Part shown: positions 1 through 11,033 of the stretch, piece by piece
Position numbering within the stretch: the first letter of the stretch is position 1
How the letters are laid out: each line of letters begins with the position of its first letter
DNA from: Salvelinus alpinus
Lineage: Eukaryota > Chordata > Actinopteri > Salmoniformes > Salmonidae
Length of the DNA: 64,000 bases
Assembly (NCBI RefSeq): GCF_045679555.1
Contig: NC_092092.1
Coordinates: 5,734,517 to 5,798,516 of the forward strand
Direction: 5' to 3'
Notes under the pieces: model-generated
Told to the model about the DNA's origin: nothing
What the model saw: only the letters and a program-made list of their open reading frames with translations
The model's database searches: none
Made by a program: the position numbers and the translations under genes

Positions 1-124
1 TTGAGCGTGCACTAACTCACCTGTCTCTTCCTGTAAAATGTAGAAGCCGAAACAAAGAGAGAGAAAATAGTCGGTCGGCAGGCAAGGGGATAGTGGTGTA
101 GATGGCATCCAGTGTGTCTACGAT

Positions 125-282
125 TTACATTTACATTTTAAGTCATTTAGCAGACGCTCTTATCCAGAGCGACTTACAAATTGGAAATTTCATACATATT
201 CATCCTGGTCCCCCCGTGGGGAATGAACCCACAACCCTGGCGTTGCAAGCGCCATGCTCTACCAACTGAGCCACACGGGACC
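125..282 (-). mobile_element. tRNA-derived SINE with an L2-LINE-type 3' tail
   Basis: Read on the minus strand, the head at 282-215 has a pol III A box (TGGCTCAGTTGG) and a B box (GGTTCATTCC) in a tRNA-like fold. The body runs into a tail reading GCTCTGGATAAGAGCGTCTG that also forms the 3' end of the L2 LINE at 47813-47868. The 3' end is made of ATGTAAAT-type repeats. Near-identical flanks (CTACGATT at 118-125 and 291-298) look like a target duplication. Confidence 0.82.
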
Positions 283-580
283 ACGTGTGGCTACGATTGA
301 CTATTGTACGTTATTTGGATACATTGGATTGACAGATCACATAGACCTGTAGCGAAGACACATCTCTGATGACATTAGAAGTACAAAAGAAAGACCATGG
401 TTACGCATCCTCAAAGATATATCATAAAGTTAATTCATTCATATAATCCTTCAGTTGTAAAAAAATAAAAAATAAAAAAAACTTTATCCGTGGCTTTATG
501 TGGAGGCCTTTACACTGTAAAATACAGTATTAACATCTGAGGGCATACAGTACGACAATGCTTCAAATGGAAGGGGAACG

Positions 581-884
581 GACAAGGGAGAGCTATGGTG
601 TGTCTGAGGGATTGGACGGGCAGGGGAGCAGGAGGAGGTAAAGGGAATGGGATGGACAAGGGAGAGCTATGGTGTGTCTGAGGGATTGGATGGGCAGGGG
701 AGCAGGAGGAGGTAAAGGGAATGGGATGGACAAGGGAGAGCTATGGTGTGTCTGAGGGATTGGACGGGCAGGGGAGCAGGAGGAGGTAAAGGGAATGGGA
801 TGGACAAGGGAGAGCGATGGTGTGTCTGAGGGATTGGATGGGCAGGGGAGCAGGAGGAGGTAAAGGGAATGGGATGGACAAGGC
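581..884. repeat. 74-bp minisatellite, four copies
   Basis: The unit start GACAAGGGAGAGC recurs at 581, 655, 729 and 803, with a partial fifth at 877. Copies differ by only a few bases, so the array is young. The long frames across it are a by-product of a repeat lacking stops. Confidence 0.93.
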
Positions 885-1576
885 ACCACACTGTCATGTA
901 TTGAAATAATAGCTGACAAAGAGTCTCAGCATTTGTGTCAGTATAATGTTCAGTGGCACCGAAAGCAGCACACACAACTACCAACCCTCTCGTTTAATTC
1001 ATGGGGATGGGGCTGGGGATGGGGCTGGGGTTTTTAGTGGGTCGGAGCGCGGAGGCTGGCTGGCTGATGCTCGCTGCAGTCGTCCCTAATGCAGTGGGTT
1101 GATGGGAGATGTGCGAGGGGGAAATGAGCGGAGCAGTCTAAAACAATGGGAGGCGTGCTGAATGAAGACCATAGTGGCAGCTAGCAGATGGTTGAACTCT
1201 CCTTCTTACTCAGTACGAGTCAACGGTTGTAAGTACCATTGGAGGGCCATTGGAGAGGTTTGACAGAGGAGTGTTGCAATGCCATGATAAAGTGGAATGT
1301 ACATGTACAGGGGCTTGTTGGGTTTAGAGCTTGCAAGAAGTGCATTTCACTACTTGTGCACGTGACATTAAAACTTTAAACAGTGACCTCTCAACTCCGC
1401 ACTGGACCTCAAATGGAGTGACTCCATGATGATTGACTAATCAGCACAGTGTCCCAGATTGAAACACTAACAACATCTGTATGAATTAAGATTGCCTTTA
1501 ATACAACTTCATTTCAAGTAAAAATACAGTTATTACAAATCTGACCTGTCAGACTGTTGTTTTGAACAATGGTATC
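885..1576. other. Unique-looking DNA with a G-rich run and a short repeat relic
   Basis: No credible exon is seen. A run of five G4 tracts lies at 1003-1030. At about 1330-1380 a short segment (TGCATTTCACTACTTGTGCA) resembles the 3' end of a common teleost interspersed repeat. The rest is not recognised. Confidence 0.4.
1003..1030 (+). promoter_or_regulatory. Potential G-quadruplex
   Basis: Five runs of GGGG separated by AT or CT occur within 28 bases on the plus strand. This meets the usual sequence rule for an intramolecular G-quadruplex. No role is known. Confidence 0.55.
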
Positions 1577-1992
1577 TGTCACGTGCGCTCCCTCTCCCGC
1601 CTTTAGGTCACCAGGCTGCTCGTTAGGGCGCACACCTGTCACCAGCGTTAGGCGCATAATGACACTCACCTGGACTCCATGACCTTCTTGATTATCTGTC
1701 CTCTATAGGTCACTCCCTTTGGTTTCTTCCCCAGTCCTCATTGCTGCTGTTTCATGTCGGTGCGCTGTTTGAGTTACGTGTTTTGTTTAATTTATTTATT
1801 AGATGTATTCACTCCCTGGAACTTGCTTCCCGACTCTCGGCGTACATCGGTACAGTATCTATCATATTTCCTACCCCTCATAAAGTATGCATCTTGACTG
1901 GCAGCACCGCCAGTGCTGTGGACATCAGAGGATGGTGCTCTGCTGTACCTAAACAGAAGTAAGAAGTGACAGGAGGTCTGGAGGTTCTGACA
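1577..1992 (+). mobile_element. LTR-like interspersed repeat (salmonid type), ends uncertain
   Basis: The segment begins TGTCACGTGCGC and may end ...TTCTGACA, with typical salmonid repeat text between (a CACTCACCTGGACTCCATGA stretch, then a T-rich segment). TG...CA ends suggest an LTR, but no matching flanking duplication is seen, so the boundaries and class are tentative. Confidence 0.4.
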
Positions 1993-2210
1993 AGCTCTCA
2001 ACAGACAGACGACCATGCTAGCTAAGTCTTTAATATAGGGCCCTTAGCATGCTGAGGCCTAGAGGTTGGACCACAGAGGAAGACATGGTGACAAGTAATC
2101 GTAATATTTTTATTTGATGTATTATGGATATAATTTAACTAGTTTCCTGCTTGCATTTTATCATTGATAGAATTTTTTAATTTATCTAATACAGGGTAGC
2201 TTGCAATATA

Positions 2211-2467
2211 CAGTTGAAGTCGGAAGTTTACATACACCTTGGCCAAATACATTTAAACTCAGTTTTTCACAATTCCTGACATTTTATCCTAGTAAAAATT
2301 CCCTGTCTTAGGTCAGTTAGGATCACCACTTTATTTTAAGAATATGAACTGTCAGAATAATAGTGGAGAGAATTATTTATTTCAGCTTGTATTTCTTTCA
2401 TCACATTCCCAGTGGGTCAGAAGTTTACATACACTCAATTAGTATTTGGTAGCATCGCCTTTAAATT
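2211..2467 (-). mobile_element. Terminal fragment of a Sleeping Beauty-type Tc1 transposon
   Basis: CAGTTGAAGTCGGAAGTTTA follows a TA dinucleotide. The inner direct repeat (GTCAGAAGTTTACATACACT) follows about 200 bp later, which is the IR/DR layout of this family. The segment ends at codons for the last transposase residues, so it is the 3' end of a minus-strand copy, cut where the 33-bp array begins. Confidence 0.88.
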
Positions 2468-3262
2468 GGCTAATAAACTAACATGAAACTATTCACATGA
2501 CAAAACAAAACAAAGATGAAACTATTAACATGACAAAACAAAATAAACATGAAACTACTCACATGATAAAACAAAACTAGCATGAAACTACTCAAATGAC
2601 AAAACAAAACTAACATGAAACCTGTCACATGACACGAGGAAACTAACATGAAACTATTAACATGACATGAGGAAACTAACGTGAAACTCCACACAACACA
2701 AAGAAACAAACATTAAACTACTCGTATGACAAAACAAACATGAAACTACTCACATGACACAACGAAACTAACATGAAACCTGTCACATGACACGAGGAAA
2801 CTAACATGAAACTATTCACATGACAAAAGGAAAGTAACGAGAAACTATTAACATGACATGTGTAAACTAACGTGAAACTCCACACAACACAAAGAAACAA
2901 ACATTAAACTACTCGTATGACAAAACAAAACAAACATGAAACTACTCACATGACACAAGGAAACTAACGTGAAACTCCACACGACACAAAGAAACCAACA
3001 TGAAACTATTCACATGACACAAGGAAACTAACATGAAACTACTCGTATGACACAAGGAAACTAACATGAAACTACTCGTATGACACAAGGAAACTAACAT
3101 GAAACTACTCGTATGACACAAGGAAACTAACATGAAACTACTCGTATGACACAAGGAAACTAACGTGAAACTACTCGTATGACACAAGGAAACTAACATG
3201 AAACTACTCGTATGACACAAGGAAACTAAAGTGAAACTATTCACATGACACAAGGAAACTGA
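2468..3262. repeat. 33-bp minisatellite (ACTAACATGAAACTACTC type)
   Basis: About 24 units of roughly 33 bp alternate AACATGAAACT with ATGACACAAGG or ATGACAAAACA. Because 33 is divisible by three, the complement reads as an 11-residue repeat, but this is an artefact. Units near 3000-3240 are most alike, pointing to recent homogenisation there. Confidence 0.9.
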
Positions 3263-3307
3263 CCCAGCACTGAAACGATTGCTCTTAAAAAAACACATTC
3301 GTAAAGT

Positions 3308-4816
3308 ATTAACTAACTTGCATAACTAATAACTAACTTGTATAACTAATAACTAACTTGTATAACTAATACCTAACTTCTATAACTAATAACAAACTTG
3401 TATAACTAATAACTAACTTGTATAACTAATAACTAACTTGCATAACTAATAACTAACTTGTATAACTAATAACTAACTTGTATAACTAATAACTAACTTG
3501 AATAACTAATAACTAACTTGTATAACTAATAACTAACTTGTATAACTAATAACTAACTTGTATAACTAATAACCAACTTGTATAACTAATAACTAACTTG
3601 TATAACTAATAACCAACTTGTATAACTAATAACCAACTTGTATAACTAATAACCAACTTGTATAACTAATAACTAACTTGTATAACTAATAACTAACTTG
3701 TATAACTAATAACTAACTTGTATAACTAATAACTAACTTGTATAACTAATAACTAACTTGTATAACTAATAACCAACTTGTATAACTAATAACCAACTTG
3801 TATAACTAATAACTAACTTGTATAACTAATAACTAACTTGTATAACTAATAACCAACTTGTATAACTAATAACCAACTTGTATAACTAATAACTAACTTG
3901 TATAACTAATAACTAACTTGTATAACTAATAACTAACTTGTATAACTAATAACCAACTTGTATAACTAATAACTAACTTGTATAACTAATAACTAACTTG
4001 TATAACTAATAACCAACTTGTATAACTAATAACTAACTTGTATAACTAATAACTAACTTGTATAACTAATAACTAACTTGTATAACTAATAACCAACTTG
4101 TATAACTAATAACTAACTTGTATAACTAATAACCAACTTGTATAACTAATAACTAACTTGTATAACTAATAACCAACTTGTATAACTAATAACTAACTTG
4201 TATAACTAATAACCAACTTGTATAACTAATAACTAACTTGTATAACTAATAACCAACTTGTATAACTAATAACTAACTTGTATAACTAATAACTAACTTG
4301 TATAACTAATAACTAACTTGTATAACTAATAACCAACTTGTATAACTAATAACTAACTTGTATAACTACTAACTAACTTGTATAACTAATAACTAACTTG
4401 TATAACTAATAACTAACTTGTATAACTAATAACTAACTTGTTTAACTAATAACTAACTTGTATAACTAATAACTAACTTGTATAACTAATAACTAACTTG
4501 TTTAACTAATAACTAACTTGTATAACTAATAACTAACTTGTATAACTAATAACTAACTTGTATAACTAACTTGTATAACTAATAACTAACTTGTATAACT
4601 AATAACTAACTTGCATAACTAATAACTAACTTGTATAACTAATAACTAACTTGTATAACTAATAACTAACTTGTATAACTAATAACCAACTTGTATAACT
4701 AATAACTAACTTGTATAACTAATAACCAACGTGTATAACTAATAACTAACTTGTATAACTAATAACTAACTTGTATAACTAATAACTAACTTGTATAACT
4801 AATAACTAACTTGTAT
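3308..4816. repeat. 20-bp satellite-like array (AACTAACTTGTATAACTAAT), about 75 copies
   Basis: The unit AACTAACTTGTATAACTAAT repeats for 1.5 kb with one common variant (AACC for AACT) and few others. One phase break occurs at 4561-4578, where a 10-bp half unit is missing. The array is about 75% A+T. Confidence 0.97.
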
Positions 4817-4883
4817 GCCATCTGTAATATGAATAAAATAGTTAAATTACAATTCTAGTTGGAAACGGAAAAAGCGAGGAACC

Positions 4884-5075
4884 TGTCACGCCCTGACCAC
4901 AGAGAGCTTTTATTCTCTATGTTGGTTAGGTCGGGGTGTGATTTAAGGGTGGGTTATCTAGGGGAATTATATTTCTGTTGGCCTAGTATGGTACCCAATC
5001 AGAGGCAGCTGTTTATCGTTGTCTCTGATTGGGGATCATATTTAGGTAGCCATTTTCCCATTGTAGAAGCTCATC
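4884..5075 (+). mobile_element. LTR-type fragment (TGTCACGCCCTGACC family)
   Basis: The segment starts TGTCACGCCCTGACC and contains AATCAGAGGCAGCTG, shared in general form with the solo LTR at 11034-11514 (tracts around AATCAGAGG). It is only the 5' part; the right side stops where a foldback element begins near 5085. Confidence 0.5.
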
Positions 5076-5084
5076 AATTTATCA

Positions 5085-5165
5085 CAAATGGCACCCAATT
5101 CCCTATATAGTACACTTCTTTTGACCATGGGCTAAATAGGGAATAGGGTGCCATTTGGGATGCAG
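5085..5165. mobile_element. Short foldback element, copy 1
   Basis: One arm reads CAAATGGCACCCAATTCCCT and the opposite arm AGGGAATAGGGTGCCATTTG, around a centre with CTTTTGACCA. This is the inverted-repeat family found at about 14 places in the window. Confidence 0.75.
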
Positions 5166-5560
5166 CCAAGACAGCCCAGCTAGTAATTACACATGGCCTT
5201 GACAACGCCCATGATAGTTTTTCTAACAGTAAATTCTACTTTTTTTTTGTGCCTGACTGACTCCTATTCTCATCCTATCCAGATCCTATCACTCATCTGT
5301 ATATCATAACAATCATTAATAATAGTCACTCCACCAGCATCAGTCCAACACAGCCCCAGGCTCATTAGCATAGGCCTAGCGTTTGTTCTGTTGGAAAAGG
5401 CTGATTATTTTATACAACAGGGCCAAGCCAATTTAGTAAAATGGTATCACATAAATCAAAACGTAACAAGGTGGCACATTTTAAGTTATTCCGAGAGACT
5501 CCGTAACTAATATGTCACTGTCAGAGTTGGTATGCCAGGTATATGCTTCGGCAGCGATAC
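5166..5560. other. Unannotated intergenic stretch
   Basis: No exon, RNA gene or familiar repeat could be supported. Composition is ordinary for the window. It ends at the Tc1 element. Confidence 0.3.
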
Positions 5561-5627
5561 TAAATGCACTACATGACCAAAAGTATGTGGACACCTGTTC
5601 GAACATCTCATTCCAAAATCATGGTCA

Positions 5628-6795
5628 TTAGTATGGAGTTGGTCCCCACCCCCCCTTTGCTGCTATAACAGCCACCACTATTCTGGGAAGGCGTTCCAGT
5701 AGATTTTGGAACATTGCTGATGGGACTTGCTTCCATTCAACCACAAGATCAGTAGTGAGGTTGGGCACTGATGTTGGGCGATTAGGCCTGGCTTCCAATT
5801 CATCCCAAAGGTGTTCGATGGGGTTGAGGTCATGGCTCTGTGCAGGCCAGTCAAGTTCTTCAACACTGATCTCGACAAACCATTTCTGTATGGATCTCGC
5901 TTTGTGCACGGGGGCATTGTCATGCTTAAGCAGGAAATGGCCTTCACCAAACTGTTACAAAAGCTGAATATTATATTCACATCCAGGTACTTTCCGCAGG
6001 TTCTGGAGTTGTAGGAAAACAGGAAGGAAAACGCTGCTCACTGCTGCTCACTGCTGCTCACTGCTCCCAGGTGATATTTATTTACATCAACGTTTCGACC
6101 CTTAGGTCTTCTTCCCCAAACTGTTGCCACAAAGTTGGAATCACAGAATCGTCTAGAATGTCATTGAATGCTGTAGCGCTAAGATTTCACTTCACTGGAA
6201 CTAAGGGGCCCGTACCATGAAAAACAGCCCCAGATCATTATTCCTCCTCCAAACTTTACAGTTGGCACTATGCATAGTGTTCTCCTGGCATCCGCCAAAT
6301 CCAAATTTGTCCGTTGGACTACCAGATGGTGAAGCGTGATTCATCACTCCAGAGAACGTGTTTCCACTGAGTCCAATGACGGTGAGCTTTACACCACTCC
6401 AGCCGACGCTTGGCATTGAGCATGGTGATCTTAGGCTCGTCTGCGGCTGCTCGGCCATGGAAACCCATTTTATTAAGCACTCGAAGAACAGTTCTGTTGC
6501 TAACGTTGCATCCAGAGGCAGTTTGGAACTCAGTAGTGAGTGTTGCAACCGAGGACAGACGATTTTTACGCGTTATGCGATTCAGTTCTCGGTGGTCCCT
6601 TTCTGTGAGCTTGTGTGGCCTACCACTTCGCGGCTGAGCCGTTGTTGCTCCTAGATATTTCCACCACACAATAACATCTCTTACAGTTGACCGGGGCAGC
6701 TCGAGCAGGGCAGACAATTTACAAACTGACTGGTTGGAAAGGTGGCATCCTATGATGGTGCCACGCTGAAGGTCACTTGGCTGATCAGTAAGGCC
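5628..6795 (-). pseudogene. Tc1-like transposase relic (DD34E type)
   Basis: The N-terminal helix-turn-helix region and the first catalytic segment ([10 protein letters not shown]) are open from about 6717 to 6319. The second aspartate survives in NAPVHKA context near 5915. The C-terminal part (5909-5628) has SHDLNPIEHLWDELE with the catalytic glutamate and ends ...AKGGWGPTPY. The frames are separated by frameshifts and by the insertion at 5957-6109. There is no intact protein, so it cannot act on its own. Tc1 transposases cut and paste DNA at TA sites. Confidence 0.85.
5957..6109. mobile_element. Insertion inside the Tc1 element, with target duplication
   Basis: TTCACCAAACTGTT at 5943-5956 and TTCCCCAAACTGTT at 6111-6124 flank 150 bp foreign to the transposon. 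The insert has three CTGCTCA units and an ACGTTTCGACCCTTAGGTCT segment seen in several teleost repeats. A duplication of about 14 bp suggests LINE-driven retrotransposition of a short element. Confidence 0.6.
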
Positions 6796-7000
6796 ATTCT
6801 ACTGCCAATATTTTTCTATGGAGATCGCATAGCTGCTTGCTCGATTTTATACACCTGTCAGCAACGGGTGTGGCTGAAATAGCCGAATGCACTAATTTGA
6901 AGGGGTGTCCACATACTGCTGTATATACAGTGTATATCATCTCACAGAGGGAAATAGGTGTCTTCGTCCCAGAAATCATTCTAATGTGGACAGAGTAAGT

Positions 7001-7036
7001 GGATACCTAGTCAGTTGTACAACTGAATGCATTCAT
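7001..7036 (-). mobile_element. 3' tail of a SINE split by a LINE relic
   Basis: GGATACCTAGTCAGTTGTAC followed by AACTGAATGCATTC is the reverse complement of the SINE 3' end that seeds the array at 39.1 kb. The matching tRNA-like head lies at 7437-7506 in the same orientation. Confidence 0.6.
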
Positions 7037-7425
7037 AAAGAGATGCTCTGCTTTCTCGACACCACGCTCCACAAAGCTCTTCATTGTAATCAGAGGGCTG
7101 ATATTTATACTATGCACGCCAGTCTCTCTTGTCTAAGAGCTGAGGAACGACTGAATGAATCACTTCTTGTTTTTATAAGAAACAATGTGTTGGAAACTCC
7201 AAATTGTTTGCGTAGTCAATTACTCACAGAACTGGCACTTACTCCAGCAAACAAGCCACCAGCGGTCTTTTCACAGTCCCCAGGTCCAGAACAAATTCAA
7301 GGTAATGTACAGTATTATACAGAGCCATGAGTGCAAGGAATTCTCCTCCATCGTATATAGTGCAAGTGAACAGCAAACCTGGCTTCAAGAAAACTAATAA
7401 AGCTACACCTTTCCCCCGTGTGACC
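7037..7425 (+). pseudogene. LINE reverse transcriptase C-terminal relic
   Basis: Plus-strand frames at 7040-7330 and 7330-7410 read like the C-terminal tail of teleost non-LTR reverse transcriptases: LSCLRAEERL, then SLLVFIRNN, then a segment ending in VNSKPGFKK. They are joined across a frameshift and a stop. The catalytic domain is absent. The fragment lies between the head and tail of a minus-strand SINE, so it probably inserted there. Confidence 0.6.
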
Positions 7426-7436
7426 TACTTGTTGCG

Positions 7437-7506
7437 TGTCGAGAATTCGAACCAGGGACTTTTCGGTTTCTGGCCAAACGCTAGGCTACCTGCCGCCCAT
7501 AGGCTA
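7437..7506 (-). mobile_element. tRNA-like head of a SINE (HpaI type)
   Basis: On the minus strand the segment begins GGCGGCAGGTAGCCTAG and contains a B-box-like GGTTCGAATTC, as in HpaI-type salmonid SINEs. The A box is damaged. Confidence 0.6.
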
Positions 7507-7584
7507 CAGTAGTTGTCAAAGTCGTAATATGTGAAGCTTAAAGGCACTGCTTGAACCGTCCTGCCTTTGAATTGAAGGAGGCAA

Positions 7585-8390
7585 TTGTGAATGAGTGATT
7601 GGATGAAAAGAGGCCAGTGTGATTGGATGAAAAGAGGCCAGTGTGAATGAGTGTTTGGATGAAAAGAGGCCAGTGTGAATGAGTGATTGGAAGAAAAGAG
7701 GCCAGTGTGAATGAGTGATTGGATGAAAAGAGGCCAGTGTGAATGAGTGATTGGATGAAAAGAGGCCATTGTGAATGAGTGATTGGATGAAAAGAGGCCA
7801 GTGTGAATGAGTGATTGGATGAAAAGAGGCCAGTGTGAATGAGTGATTGGATGAAAAGAGGCCAGTGTGAATGAGTGATTGGATGAAAAGAGGCCGGTGT
7901 GATTGGATGAAAAGAGGCCAGTGTGAATGAGTGATTGGATGAAAAGAGGCCAGTGTGAATGAGTGATTGGGTGAAAAGAGGCCAGTGTGAATGAGTGATT
8001 GGATGAAAAGAGGCCAGTGTGAATGAGTGATTGGATGAAAAGAGGCCAGTGTGAATGAGTGATTGGATGAAAAGAGGCCAGTGTGAATGAGTGATTGGAT
8101 GAAAAGAGGCCAGTGTGAATGAGTGATTGGATGAAAAGAGGCCAGTGTGAATGAGTGATTGGGTGAAAAGAGGCCAGTGTGAATGAGTGATTGGATGAAA
8201 AGAGGCCAGTGTGAATGAGTGATTGGATGAAAAGAGGCCAGTGTGAATGAGTGATTGGATGAAAAGAGGCCAGTGTGAATGAGTGATTGGATGAAAAGAG
8301 GCCAGTGTGAATGAGTGATTGGGTGAAAAGAGCCCAGTGTGAATGAGTGTTTGGGTGAAAAGAGCCCAGTGTGAATGAGTGATTGGGTTT
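7585..8390. repeat. 32-bp minisatellite (GAATGAGTGATTGGATGAAA), about 25 copies
   Basis: The 32-bp unit GTGAATGAGTGATTGGAT plus GAAAAGAGGCCA repeats with single-base variants. Two or three units have lost the GAATGAGT part (7619, 7905). The complementary 300-codon frame is an artefact of three units equalling 96 bp. Confidence 0.96.
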
Positions 8391-8467
8391 GGACTGAGGG
8401 TGCGGCTATGCAGCATATCTGCTGTTCTCTGCTCTCTCAAGTGTGTCCTAAATGTTAATGATCATAG

Positions 8468-8573
8468 TGGTCTAGTCAAAAGTAGTGCACTAAATAGGGA
8501 ATAGAGCCCTGTGGGCCCTGGTCAAAAGTAGTGCACTAAATAGGGAATAGGGTGCCCTTTGGGATGCACCCTC
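8468..8573. mobile_element. Foldback element, copy 2 (two direct half-elements)
   Basis: The half-unit GTCAAAAGTAGTGCACTAAA followed by TAGGGAATAG occurs twice in direct orientation, the second followed by GGGTGCCCTTTGGGATGC. It looks like a duplicated arm. Confidence 0.7.
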
Positions 8574-8841
8574 TGAGTACAGACGCCTGTTCCTTTTACT
8601 CTTTACATGATGACGCTCATCCATCACCTTTAGACAGCGGCATCAAACCAACTACAAACATGCAAAGCCCAGCAGTATAAAATATGCTGACGCCAAGTGT
8701 TATATACACACAAATAGACTACTTTAGCCACTTGTGGTAGTGGTCGTGTTTTTTTCACGTCCTCTTTTTTTTTAACTCAATTTTTTTCCCATCTGATGTT
8801 ATGGGAAATTCCCAGCCCAGAACGCAGAATGTGGCTAAGTC

Positions 8842-8970
8842 CCAAATGGCATTCTATTCCCTATATAGTGCACTACTTTTGACCAGGGCCCACAGGGCTC
8901 TATTCCCTATATAGTGCACTACTTTTGACCAGAGCCCATGAAAGGAATAAGGTGCCATTTGGGACGCAGA
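8842..8970. mobile_element. Foldback element, copy 3 (duplicated arm)
   Basis: CCCTATATAGTGCACTACTT occurs twice in direct orientation, then the opposite arm ends in GGTGCCATTTGGGACGCAG. It shows the same arm-doubling as copy 2 but in the other orientation. Confidence 0.75.
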
Positions 8971-9137
8971 CAGAATATGTGATGAAGTCATCGCCTGTCT
9001 GTTAGTTAGCCATGCAGTCACATGAGAGAAATAACATGTGTCCATATAGTGGATTTCTGTTTACCTTCGTTTCCTCGTTTCCGTTTTAGGAGAGGTGATG
9101 AACCGTACAGTAGACTCCTTACTCTGTGTTAGATGCC

Positions 9138-9485
9138 CATCTGAATTGTATTTATTGAGTACATGAATTACCCCCTCTCTACTCTTCCACTCCTTTCTTC
9201 TCTCTCATCTGGATTGTATTTATTGAGTACATGAATTACCCCCTCTCTACTCTTCCACTCCTTTCTTCTCTCTCATCTGGATTGTATTTATTGAGTACAT
9301 GAATTACCCCCTCTCTACTCTTCCACTCCTTTCTTCTCTCTCATCTGGATTGTATTTATTGAGTACATGAATTACCCCCTCTCTACTCTTCCACTCCTTT
9401 CTTCTCTCTCATCTGGATTGTATTTATTGAGTACATTAATTACCCCCTCTCTACTCTTCCACTCCTTTCTTCTCTCTCATCTGGA
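9138..9485. repeat. 68-bp tandem repeat, five copies
   Basis: CATCTG(G/A)ATTGTATTTA recurs at 9138, 9206, 9274, 9342 and 9410, with the next start at 9478. Copies are almost identical. Confidence 0.95.
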
Positions 9486-11033
9486 TTTTATTTGATCATT
9501 TGTTCTATATTTCTGTCTTCACATCTCTATCTCGTTGCTAATTTTTAAGTGAGGACTGGAGACACCAGATGGATGTATCACAACATGATGGAACTCAAAG
9601 TTTCCTGATCTTTAGGAGAAGTTATGGAGGGTTATCTTTGGGGGTATATCTGTGCTCTCCCTGGCAGGCAGCACTCCCCCCGGTGATGAAGGATTAACCA
9701 GCGCAGCTGTCTCCTGGCCGGGATGATGCAGTGCACTGCTCCCTGACACGACAGCGTCACTTAATCTTCATGTCCGCTCCTCTGCTGCGCCCGCACAGGA
9801 CAAAGCCAATCAGCGTCACATGCCACTGTGATGGACCCTGCAGCTTGATCCTGGAGTTTCTCAACCTCACAGGACCATTAATCAACTTCAGACACTCCGC
9901 TTCAGCCACCGCCAATCTACCCCAGAGTTCTCTACTACTCCCTTCTCTCCAACCCAGGACCAAACCCACAGCTGAGCCGGGCCACCAGTGATGTATAGGA
10001 CAATGGGGGAGGGATGGAGGGGGATGGACAGAGGGAGGGTGGCTGGCGCACGCGAGAAAGTACATTGTACATTATGCTTTGTGTTATGGTGGAAAAGGAT
10101 AGAAAACAGAGGGTAAGAGAAGATAGAGAGGGGATGAGGAATGTACTCAAGCCCTCTTCTCTTTTAAGCCCACCCAGAACACTCATGTGCTGTGTTTAAT
10201 TTACTGCAGTGGGCTAAATCATGGTCACACAGGGTGTTTCTTACTCTTAAACAAATCACATGGTTATGGGCTTTAATAAAAGGCACCTGCACCGTGTCAG
10301 ATATAGAGTTTAAATGTATTACATTTTTAGTTTGCGTCCCAATATTGCACTTTATATACAGTACATCACAGAAGACTGAAATATAACAAAAACACAATTT
10401 TTGACATAGAAACATCAGATTTTCTACAGGCCTTTTGAAATAATGTTTATGAAATTACGAAAAATATGAATAACATTCCACCCATGAGGCCACTAAAGGG
10501 CTACAGAGATATCCTCCTGCTCAATAACGCAGCATGAAATAGAGAATAATGCAGATCGGGCATCATGCTCTTTGCTCATTTAGATAAATTGTACTCTCTA
10601 GGAATCCATTTGTAAAGATCTGAATTCAGCTGGAGGCAGAAGTGGATACATCGTTTGTCCTGTGTAGAATCCCCATTTCCATCCTCACAATGAACTACTT
10701 GGGTTAATTATATTATGCTGTGACTGATGCAACGTTTTACTGCAGAAATACATTTTTTAAAATACAACTATTTTGCAAAGATGTTGAAATGGTACATAAC
10801 CTAGTTCATGAGACTGTGTTGCATTTCAGAGTAGTGGAAGGGAAGCACATAGTATATACCATACTCCCTATAGACAGATTGCATTCTTCATTACATAAAA
10901 ACACACAAATACCTTTACAGTACACATGATTCCGATTTGAATAACTTTACCTGTTTAAAGTATGCATGTTGCTATTTAAGACTTGAAGTTCCCTGAAAGT
11001 TGTGAGGTAAATGAAAGCAAAGACCCATATGAA
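9486..11033. other. Long repeat-poor stretch, candidate regulatory DNA
   Basis: No family repeat, coding exon or RNA gene is seen. Parts at 9690-9930 and 10500-10700 are compositionally plain and free of low-complexity sequence, as conserved non-coding elements around developmental genes often are. This is only a candidate because no alignment was possible. Confidence 0.3.

Larger units (their letters stand above)
5567..6932 (-). mobile_element. Tc1-like transposon, nearly full length, with a nested insertion
   Basis: The ends are inverted: CACTACATGACCAAAAGTAT on the left and a matching GGGTGTCCACATACT...CAGTG on the right, with TA following. A transposase relic on the minus strand fills the interior. 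The centre is broken by an insertion at about 5957-6109 flanked by a near-perfect 14-bp duplication of the host element. Confidence 0.88.

Noticed and set aside
215..282. True tRNA gene at the left edge
   Set aside because: It has A and B boxes but is fused to a SINE body with a LINE tail and a damaged cloverleaf, so it is a SINE head.
3308..4816. Possible CRISPR-like array (regular repeats)
   Set aside because: There are no unique spacers; units are directly adjacent, and the genome is eukaryotic.
7538..8440. 300-codon minus-strand frame (HSHWPLFIQSLI)
   Set aside because: Artefact of the 32-bp array: three units make 96 bp, so the frame stays open.
9731..10186. Short ORFs at 9.7-10.2 kb
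   Set aside because: Under about 100 codons on both strands, with no domain or splice support; treated as non-coding.
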